From an uncultured Saprospiraceae bacterium (GTDB lineage Bacteria > Bacteroidota > Bacteroidia > Chitinophagales > Saprospiraceae): a DNA stretch of 46,157 bases. Positions 1 through 6,956 of this stretch are shown piece by piece. How positions within the stretch are numbered: position 1 is the first letter of the stretch; the number at the start of each line of letters is the position of its first letter. The notes beneath the pieces are model-generated. The model had not been told where the DNA came from, did not search any database, and was given only the letters and a program-made list of their open reading frames with translations. A program made the translations under genes and the position numbers. The DNA lies in the NCBI GenBank assembly GCA_937928045.1, contig CALFWO010000001.1, forward strand, positions 1 to 46,157, in the 5' to 3' direction.

Positions 1-1505
<1,505 letters not shown>

Positions 1506-1529
1506 TTAATTGATTGAAAAGTGATGTGC

Positions 1530-1793
1530 TTAGAGAATGATCAAAATATCATCTTCTCTCATGATGAGGTAATCATTGCCCTCATAGTTAAGTTCTTGTC
1601 CAGCGTACTTGCCATAAAGTACAGTGTCGCCTTTAGAAACAGTCATTGCATTCCCGTCTTTACCCGGTCCTACAGCAACAACTTCCCCTTTTTGAGGCTT
1701 CTCTTTAGCAGTGTCTGGAATAATTATCCCGCCAGCAGTTTTCTCTTCAGCTGCGGCTGGTTTTACTACAACTCGGTCGTTAATCGGCTTCAT
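1530..1793 (-). CDS. groES: Co-chaperonin GroES (Hsp10)
   Basis: The 87-residue heptameric lid of the GroEL chamber. It starts [22 protein letters not shown], followed by [24 protein letters not shown] (the mobile loop that contacts GroEL) and ends in the [13 protein letters not shown] strand typical of the family. Length is normal for a Bacteroidota GroES. It precedes groEL in one transcription unit. No CIRCE element (TTAGCACTC inverted repeat) is present upstream, so HrcA control is not indicated. Instead a Bacteroidota-type promoter lies at 1869-1900 and a 13-bp inverted repeat at 1919-1931. Confidence 0.98.
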   Translation of the reverse strand: MKPINDRVVVKPAAAEEKTAGGIIIPDTAKEKPQKGEVVAVGPGKDGNAMTVSKGDTVLYGKYAGQELNYEGNDYLIMREDDILIIL

Positions 1794-1868
1794 TGTTCTA
1801 TGTAAGTTTTGTTAAAAAATGTGTTCCCAAATAGTCTATCACAACATGTGCCATTTGATTTGGGGCGA

Positions 1869-1900
1869 CAAAATTGCAGAATTAAAAGGGCTATACCAAA
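1869..1900 (-). promoter_or_regulatory. Predicted Bacteroidota-type promoter of groES-groEL
   Basis: Read on the minus strand, TTTG (1897-1900) is followed after 20 nt by CAATTTTG (1869-1876). This is close to the phylum's TTTG-N19/20-TAnnTTTG pattern, with one mismatch in the -7 box. It would leave a leader of about 65 nt before the groES ATG. Inferred from the sequence pattern only. Confidence 0.45.
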
Positions 1901-1918
1901 TAAGCTGACATCTATTAG

Positions 1919-1931
1919 TGTCAAAATGGCA
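1919..1931. promoter_or_regulatory. 13-bp inverted repeat upstream of groES (copy 1 of 2)
   Basis: TGTCAAAATGGCA has half-sites TGNCA separated by 3 bp (TGTCA-AAA-TGGCA). It lies 18 bp upstream of the predicted groES -33 box. An identical 13-mer, with further similarity on both sides, occurs upstream of miaB at 16978-16990, and I found no other TGNCA-N3-TGNCA site in the window's intergenic DNA. A regulator-binding site is the simplest reading, possibly for heat-shock control given the groES context. The binding protein is unknown. Confidence 0.5.
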
Positions 1932-1945
1932 AGAAGTATTAGGGC

Positions 1946-2116
1946 GTCCCCAATTACGGCCTAAAAAGTCCGAAATTGGTCGGGCTGTCCATGGTTTCGC
2001 TATTCGCCTGTCTTTGCGGACAGGCTAGCTCATCCCACCTTCTTCGATCGGTGGGATCATGACTCCCAATTGTAGCCATGACCATTCCCATCCCTGACGC
2101 GGCCGGAATTGGCGAC
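1946..2116. repeat. 171-bp structured element with 16-bp terminal inverted repeats
   Basis: The ends GTCCCCAATTACGGCC (1946-1961) and GGCCGGAATTGGCGAC (2101-2116) are inverted repeats matching at 14 of 16 positions. Inside are several hairpins: CCAATT/AATTGG (1950-1955 with 1974-1979), GCCTGTC-N6-GACAGGC near 2017-2036, and ATCCCACC-N10-GGTGGGAT near 2032-2057. The 5' GGGCG...CGGGCTGTCC and 3' CCATCCCTGACGC wording resembles, from memory, GC-richer dispersed intergenic repeats found in many Bacteroidota genomes. No ORF of note is inside. It could be a MITE-like non-autonomous element or a repeated structured RNA. It sits between the groES regulatory region and the next gene. Confidence 0.6.
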
Positions 2117-2209
2117 AGATTATTTTAGAATTCTATAGATCTTCAACTATGGGGATTGATCAATCAGTTTTGTAAGTAGGCAACGGGTAGAGGTAGTTCT
2201 GCCGAAAGC

Positions 2210-2217
2210 TAATTTTG
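2210..2217 (+). promoter_or_regulatory. Possible -7 box upstream of the 2283 gene
   Basis: TAATTTTG matches the Bacteroidota -7 consensus TAnnTTTG exactly, 65 nt before the ATG at 2283. No TTTG is found at the expected -33 distance, so support is weak. Two perfect palindromes lie just upstream, TAGAATTCTA (2126-2135) and GATTGATCAATC (2154-2165). Confidence 0.3.
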
Positions 2218-2282
2218 ATGAGCCCTACGGTGCAAAAAAACAATCTTAAGAATAATGAAAGAAGTTCAAGCGTTTTGAAAGA

Positions 2283-2780
2283 ATGAGATTCCTTTTGAAA
2301 TTTTTGTTCATTTTATGGACTATAATTGGAAGCATTATTTCCTTTCAAATGATAACTGAATCTATTGACGACAAAAATCATTTGATTAGATGCCTTGAAA
2401 AGGATCAGCAATATATTGACCAATTTAGCGCTTCTTATCAACGCCTTCCAACAGAAAAAGAGTATTACGATTGGCGAAGAGAACTGATCGAAAATTATAA
2501 GTCAGGATATTTAAAAAATCGACCCAAATATGTTGGGGCCATTTGGTACTACAGATCGGCCAAAGAAATTGTCAAACTAAAAGCGTTGGAAGTTGATTGG
2601 AGTAATAACTATGTACTTTCCATTACCAAAGACGTTTCAAGTTTATACTATTTTTCTTGGAACAGAAGATATTTGAGTCAGGAAAATGGATTGACTAAAC
2701 TAATCTGTTTGATAGTTACATTCATGTTTTTGCCTGTTTTATTTCTTATCAGAATTATGAGATTTAAAACTGTTAACTGA
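2283..2780 (+). CDS. Hypothetical small membrane protein with two end-located TM helices
   Basis: 165 residues that I do not recognise. Residues 4-22 form a hydrophobic helix (signal anchor or uncleaved signal) and residues ~137-157 a second helix followed by RIMRFK. The ~110-residue segment between them is polar and charged and rich in Tyr and Trp (WYYRSAKEIVKLKALEVDW), so it probably sits on one side of the inner membrane, outside the cytoplasm if positive-inside applies to both ends. It is the first gene in the block that separates groES from secG. A copy of the intergenic repeat follows it at 2803-2873. No function can be assigned. Confidence 0.6.
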   Translation: MRFLLKFLFILWTIIGSIISFQMITESIDDKNHLIRCLEKDQQYIDQFSASYQRLPTEKEYYDWRRELIENYKSGYLKNRPKYVGAIWYYRSAKEIVKLKALEVDWSNNYVLSITKDVSSLYYFSWNRRYLSQENGLTKLICLIVTFMFLPVLFLIRIMRFKTVN

Positions 2781-2802
2781 GTAAGAATACCGCTATTCTA
2801 GT

Positions 2803-2873
2803 CTAGCTTAAGTTAGAGCTTCACTCGCGCGAACAAAAAATAAATCAAATAGCATAATCACCATCAATGTTTT
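2803..2873 (+). repeat. Intergenic repeat, long form, copy a (contains the 17-nt core)
   Basis: The first 40 nt (2803-2842, CTAGCTTAAGT... to ...CGCGAACAAAAAATA) match 5841-5880 at 37 of 40 positions, including the perfect palindrome TCGCGCGA. After exactly 14 divergent nt in both copies comes the 17-nt core at 2857-2873 (here ATCACCATCAATGTTTT, one mismatch to the other three copies). A further shared decamer CCATCGTGTT is at 2890-2899 (5966-5975 in copy b). It starts 23 nt after the stop of the preceding plus-strand gene. Confidence 0.75.
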
Positions 2874-3081
2874 CCCGAAATCAATAGTACCATCGTGTTT
2901 TTGATTAGATTATTTAGGCTTATAATGATTCTAATCTTATTATAATGGAGATGCCTACACTCCCAAAAAGTAAAAGCTAAGGTGCCAAGAAATATTACGC
3001 TATAGTTTAGTTGTTGACCTTTTTAGATCATAATTTCCAATATTATTAAATAACTTGAGCAGTAGAATAGAAAAGAAGCGA

Positions 3082-4290
3082 ATGAAAGGTGAAAATTTGA
3101 ATTTAAAAGAATGGGAAGAAAGGGCAATTAAAGTGCTTTTGCAACAGATGATGCAATTGGGAATCATTGCTTGTTTGATAACCTTGATATTCGAATTTTT
3201 CTATCCACATGGCTTAGATTATGCAGTAACCATTTGTTTCTTAGTGATCAATACCTTAGGATTGGGGTTAATTTTAGTAGGTTACGAACGCATTGCTTTT
3301 CATGCTTATATTTTAGCCGTTTTATCTCTTTTTGTCGTGATGGATTGGGGCTATGATCATCGATATTATTCCGCCTTTAAAATTTTTGCCCTTGGCGTGG
3401 TTTTCTTATTCGTCGTAGTAAAGCAGAATCGAGTAATTCTGACTTATGTAGGCTTAATTACTTTATTGGAATGTTTAAGCGTTTATTCTTTTATTAAACA
3501 GGATGCAGACGGAGATATCCTTTTACTAATTTATGAATGGATTCATGTTGTGGCGTACAATTTTGCCTTAGCATTCATGTGTTACTTTTTTGTAAATCAA
3601 ATCATAGCTCATCGGCGTAATATTAGACAAAAGGATTTTGACAACCAGCAACTAAGTATTAAACTAGCAGAGGAACAAAACCAAGCCTATCAGAATTTAT
3701 TGATTGGACAAGAGAAAGAAAGAGCCCGTTTGTCACAAGATATTCACGACGGTCTTAGTATTAGATTAGCTCAATTAAAATCGAAGCTACAGCAAGAGTT
3801 TGCCAACAGCAAGCAATCAGTATTGACAGAAGTACTTTCCGATTTTGAGCAAGTACAAGATGATCTTCGAAACATTTCTCACGCCTTAAGTCCAACACTC
3901 TTGAAGGATTTTGGTTTGGAAAAAGCAATCAATGATTTATTATTTCAGATCGAGTTGAATGATCCGGATATAGATTTGAATCTTAACTTTTCTGACTCGA
4001 TTGTGTTGAATCCCGAGGAGGAAAAACATCTTTATTATATTATTCAAGAACTATTAGCAAATGCTATAAAACATGGTGATGCAAAAATCATAACCATTGA
4101 ACTTGAACACAAAGGAAATCAAAATTGCTTGATATTTAAAGATTCCGGAAAAGGGTATGAAGTAGAAGGACGGAAGGAAACTGGTATTGGACTGAGTAAT
4201 ATTAAATCTAGAGTTGCAGTATTGAATGGTAAATTTCTTGCAAGAAGATCAAAAGAGGGAATGGAGCATATAATTAGTTTTGTTCAATGA
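3082..4290 (+). CDS. Integral-membrane sensor histidine kinase (HisKA_3/NarX-type)
   Basis: Sensor kinase of the NarX/LiaS/DesK-like class that phosphorylates NarL-type regulators. Numbered from ATG 3082 (402 aa): about six TM helices over residues ~20-172 with no recognisable extracytoplasmic sensor domain, a coiled linker, HisKA_3 dimerisation helix ERARLSQDIHDGL with phospho-acceptor His222, and an HATPase_c domain with N-box ELLANAIKH (Asn327), DSGKGY (354-359) and TGIGLSNIKSRV. The frame also opens at TTG 3055 (nine more residues); I prefer the ATG, which follows a purine-rich stretch. The NarL-type regulator at 4441-5070 is convergent with it and is its likely partner (inference). The signal is unknown, possibly the membrane state since the sensor part is all TM. 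Confidence 0.9.
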   Translation: MKGENLNLKEWEERAIKVLLQQMMQLGIIACLITLIFEFFYPHGLDYAVTICFLVINTLGLGLILVGYERIAFHAYILAVLSLFVVMDWGYDHRYYSAFKIFALGVVFLFVVVKQNRVILTYVGLITLLECLSVYSFIKQDADGDILLLIYEWIHVVAYNFALAFMCYFFVNQIIAHRRNIRQKDFDNQQLSIKLAEEQNQAYQNLLIGQEKERARLSQDIHDGLSIRLAQLKSKLQQEFANSKQSVLTEVLSDFEQVQDDLRNISHALSPTLLKDFGLEKAINDLLFQIELNDPDIDLNLNFSDSIVLNPEEEKHLYYIIQELLANAIKHGDAKIITIELEHKGNQNCLIFKDSGKGYEVEGRKETGIGLSNIKSRVAVLNGKFLARRSKEGMEHIISFVQ

Positions 4291-4440
4291 TTTGAAAAGG
4301 CTATTCAGTATGTAGTCAATTTAAAATTTCATGATTTGGAACTTACTTTTTCTTAAAGTGTAGTTTTACCAAATAGACTTTTAGAAAAGCGTGTTCATTT
4401 TAGTCGATATTTTAATGTAATTTAAGATAGAGACATTAGT

Positions 4441-5070
4441 TTATACCAATCCTTTATCAAATGCGAAGCGAATCATTTCGCCAGAAGTTTTTAGATTTAG
4501 TTTACTTAGAATATTTTTGCGGTGCCATTGGACCGTGTGTTTACTAATGCATAATTTTTCACAAATTTGTTGACTAGTATGGCCGTTGGCTACTAATTTT
4601 AGAATTTCTATCTGACGGTTTGAAAGTAAACCTTGTGTTAAAAAATTATCTTGAATTTTAGACTCTTGCAAGGGTAGGTGCTTTCTTGAAGTCAGATTCA
4701 AATGTGGTCGATTTAAAACTTTAAGAACGGTTTCTATCAATTTTTTTTCGCCAACATCTTTGGTGAGAAATGCCTTCGCCCCAGCGGCAATGGCTTCTCT
4801 ACGTAAAGCAGGGGATTGGTAGGATGTAAAGACAATAATTTTTAATTCCGGAAAAGACTTTAATAAGGAAGGAATTGAATTGATTGAATTTACCGCACCA
4901 ATATTCACATCGAGAATAAGAAGATCTACGCTTCTATTGAGTTTTTTATTTAGTTGTTCTAAACTATTTGCCTTTTGAAATTGAAAGGACTGCTTGGCGG
5001 CATCCAACATGGTAATAAGGCCATTAATGATTACTTCGTGGTCATCCGCAATAATTACATTAATTGGCAT
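4441..5070 (-). CDS. NarL/FixJ-family response regulator
   Basis: Two-component DNA-binding regulator, 209 aa. The receiver domain has the acidic pair Asp9-Asp10 (IIADDHEV), phospho-acceptor Asp54 (LLILDVNIG), the conserved Thr/Ser region (IIVFTSY) and Lys in AFLTKDVG. A C-terminal LuxR-type HTH covers residues ~150-209 (LSNRQIEILKLVANGHTSQQICEKL..., then ISKHTVQWHRKNILSKL). All phosphorylation residues are present, so it should be a canonical phospho-switch. It is convergent with the HisKA_3 kinase ending at 4290, which is the most likely cognate kinase. Its upstream region (5071-5470) is shared with the divergent LytTR gene. Confidence 0.95.
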   Translation of the reverse strand: MPINVIIADDHEVIINGLITMLDAAKQSFQFQKANSLEQLNKKLNRSVDLLILDVNIGAVNSINSIPSLLKSFPELKIIVFTSYQSPALRREAIAAGAKAFLTKDVGEKKLIETVLKVLNRPHLNLTSRKHLPLQESKIQDNFLTQGLLSNRQIEILKLVANGHTSQQICEKLCISKHTVQWHRKNILSKLNLKTSGEMIRFAFDKGLV

Positions 5071-5249
5071 AAATGCTGAGTTGGTGTTCTACTAAAATAG
5101 AAATGAAAACGAATTTCACCAAATACTTTAGTGATTATAAAAATACTGCAAGGTGTAAATAATTTGATAAAGTTACCCCACCATAGGTAGTAGTATTTTA
5201 CCATTTCTAAGATTGGAAAAACCTATTGAATAGATAGCAAAAGTTGATG

Positions 5250-5269
5250 ACCTACTACAAGTAGTAGGT
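5250..5269. promoter_or_regulatory. Perfect 9-bp inverted repeat between divergent regulator genes
   Basis: ACCTACTAC-AA-GTAGTAGGT is a perfect 9-bp dyad with a 2-nt centre, followed by TTTT on the plus strand. A related GGTAGTAGTATTTTACC is ~65 bp away, near 5186-5202. The 2-nt centre is too short for a good RNA hairpin loop, so a protein-binding operator is more likely than a terminator. It lies in the 400-bp gap 5071-5470 between the NarL-type regulator (minus) and the LytTR gene (plus). I see nothing else in that gap; the 63-residue frame at 5223-5414 has no gene-like features. Confidence 0.4.
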
Positions 5270-5470
5270 TTTCTTTAATTGACGTCATAAAGTTGAATAA
5301 ACTTCTAAAAATGGAAATATTTATACCATCAACCGCTTTACGGTTTAGAAAATCTTGCTTTAAATCTAAATGATATCTAATTGCATAAAACCAATTTGTT
5401 GCAATTATTTCCACTTAGGACCTGATTATTCCCAGCCTAATCCCAAGTTAAAATTTTAAAATCACTATCA

Positions 5471-5803
5471 ATGGACAATCAAAAATTAATGGTTAGCACT
5501 AGTAATGGAATTCAATTTCTAGAAGAAGATGATATTTTGGCTTGTAGAGCAAACGGAAATTATACGACCCTTTGTCTTAAAAGTGGAAGACAGCATATTA
5601 TCACGAAAAAATTAAAAGACATTGAATCCATTTTAAGTAACAGTGCGTTTTTTCGAATTCATCACTCCCATATTATCAATCTTCGCCATTTGGTGAGAAT
5701 GGATTACACCCCAGTGATGAGGGTGGTATTACGAGATGGTCTAGAGTTGGAAGTTTCTAAGCGAAAACGATCAAGTTTTTTGGCGCTGTTTACAAAGTTC
5801 TAG
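5471..5803 (+). CDS. Stand-alone LytTR DNA-binding domain protein
   Basis: 110 residues made up of a single LytTR domain, the DNA-binding fold of AlgR/AgrA/LytR-type regulators. Recognisable elements are ISTSNGIQFLEEDDILACRANGNYTTL-like strands at residues 10-36, KKLKDIESIL, the signature FFRIHHSHIINLRHL (residues ~59-73) and the final strand LRDGLELEVSKRKRSSFL. There is no receiver or membrane domain, so its activity cannot be set directly by phosphorylation of this protein. It is divergent from the NarL regulator and could be part of the same circuit. A long-form copy of the intergenic repeat begins 37 nt after its stop codon. Confidence 0.9.
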   Translation: MDNQKLMVSTSNGIQFLEEDDILACRANGNYTTLCLKSGRQHIITKKLKDIESILSNSAFFRIHHSHIINLRHLVRMDYTPVMRVVLRDGLELEVSKRKRSSFLALFTKF

Positions 5804-5840
5804 AAACTTTTAGCTTTTTCAATTCTTAAAAACTTAGTCA

Positions 5841-5911
5841 CTAGCTTAAGTCAGACCTTTACTCGCGCGAACAAAAAATATCTAAGAGTGGAAAATCACA
5901 ATCAATGTTTT
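5841..5911 (+). repeat. Intergenic repeat, long form, copy b (contains the 17-nt core)
   Basis: Matches 2803-2842 at 37 of 40 positions over 5841-5880 and has the same 14-nt spacing to the core ATCACAATCAATGTTTT at 5895-5911. It sits between the convergent LytTR (+) and DTW (-) genes, in the same orientation relative to the upstream plus-strand gene as copy a. Confidence 0.75.
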
Positions 5912-5981
5912 TTTTAAAAAGAAAATTTAGACTTTTCCCCGATAACTGAATATATTCTCCAGAAGCCATCGTGTTGCCATT

Positions 5982-6719
5982 CTAATAACTCGAAGTTTCT
6001 TGTTCGTAAATGATACTTCTTTGCGGATTTTCTTTGTACTTATTCTTAGGAGTGATTTCTAATTGCTTGCTTGGACGGTAGTTGTTGTTATTGGGATTTA
6101 GGATACATTCCACTTGGTACTCAATCATTTTTTCAAAAGGAAGAAGAAAGTCCTTTAATTCGCATTGTTCTATTTTTCCTCGCTTAAGTAAATTTAAGAC
6201 GGTATAGACAGATTCAATAGTGCTCAAACATAGTGATGCTGGTTGTTGCTTTATAATGAACTTTGATTTCAATTTATTATCAAAGCTCACTCTTTTTAAA
6301 TTTTGTAAGTTTTGACTCAACTTTAGCATTTTACGCACGCAAGGCCATGTACCATCAAGAATAAAGATGTTGGGCGAATGGCCCATAAATGAAATTACCT
6401 CTGGACTAGTTCTTGTTGAAAGGTTAAAATTATTTTTCCCCGGATATAGTAAAAAGGAATTATTTATTTCTTTGCTAAGTATTTCATTTACACGTTCATT
6501 ATTGGTGAAATCGACGCCGACTATGATCTCTGAATTTTCTAGTTGAAGCCGAGTCATATGTCCAGTCCCATTTTTTTCTTTCTTATACTCCATGGGATGC
6601 ATAAGAATGATAAATCGAGTCTTTGTTTTCATCAGACTAGTGTGCTTACAAATACAAGAACAAGCAGGCCTCATACATTTGTAACATTTAACTCTAGGAT
6701 TTTCTATATCTACTCTCAA
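5982..6719 (-). CDS. DTW-domain protein, probable tRNA-uridine aminocarboxypropyltransferase (TapT/Tuaa family)
   Basis: DTW-domain enzymes transfer the 3-amino-3-carboxypropyl group of S-adenosylmethionine to uridine in tRNA (acp3U). The 245-residue protein has the family's N-terminal Cys/Arg cluster CYKCMRPACSCIC (residues 12-24, probable metal site), HPMEYKKEKNGTGH (41-54, cf. HPxExK...TG), the DTW motif as ILDGTWPCVRKM (DGTW 122-125) and LCLSTIES (164-170). The C-terminal ~40 residues are polar (NPNNNNYRPS...) and look disordered. The whole catalytic signature is intact. It is convergent with LytTR and divergent from the large T9SS protein, so it is probably transcribed alone. Which tRNA it modifies cannot be read from sequence. 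Confidence 0.88.
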   Translation of the reverse strand: MRVDIENPRVKCYKCMRPACSCICKHTSLMKTKTRFIILMHPMEYKKEKNGTGHMTRLQLENSEIIVGVDFTNNERVNEILSKEINNSFLLYPGKNNFNLSTRTSPEVISFMGHSPNIFILDGTWPCVRKMLKLSQNLQNLKRVSFDNKLKSKFIIKQQPASLCLSTIESVYTVLNLLKRGKIEQCELKDFLLPFEKMIEYQVECILNPNNNNYRPSKQLEITPKNKYKENPQRSIIYEQETSSY

Positions 6720-6956
6720 ATTGAAACGCTCTTTTTACTGCTTAAAAGGATCTAATAAAAGCCAATCTACACTATTTATTTCATTGGCAAATTTCTAGCT
6801 TGTTATTGTACGGATTTATCCTTTCTTTGATTTGATATTTGCCAATTTTTTCATCCGAATTTCCTATTTTTATACTAGCAAAATCTGAAGCTAGATATCA
6901 AATGGACATTTTGCGCCATAATAGGTACAAGCTAAGATCTTTGCCCTTTTAATCCT

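Noticed and set aside
1794-1931. CIRCE operator for HrcA control of groESL
   Set aside because: No TTAGCACTC-N9-GAGTGCTAA element, even with several mismatches, is present upstream of groES.
1919-1931. The 13-bp inverted repeat as a sigma-54 promoter
   Set aside because: It lacks the GG and GC dinucleotides at the -24/-12 spacing (TGGCAC-N5-TTGC) on either strand.
5223-5414. 63-residue minus-strand frame in the divergent regulator region
   Set aside because: It overlaps the dyad at 5250-5269, has no start signal, no recognisable motif and irregular composition; it looks like a chance open frame.
2803-5911. The long intergenic repeats as integron attC sites after gene cassettes
   Set aside because: No GTTRRRY/RYYYAAC pair with the right symmetry was found, there is no integrase gene, and the neighbouring genes do not form a one-direction cassette array.
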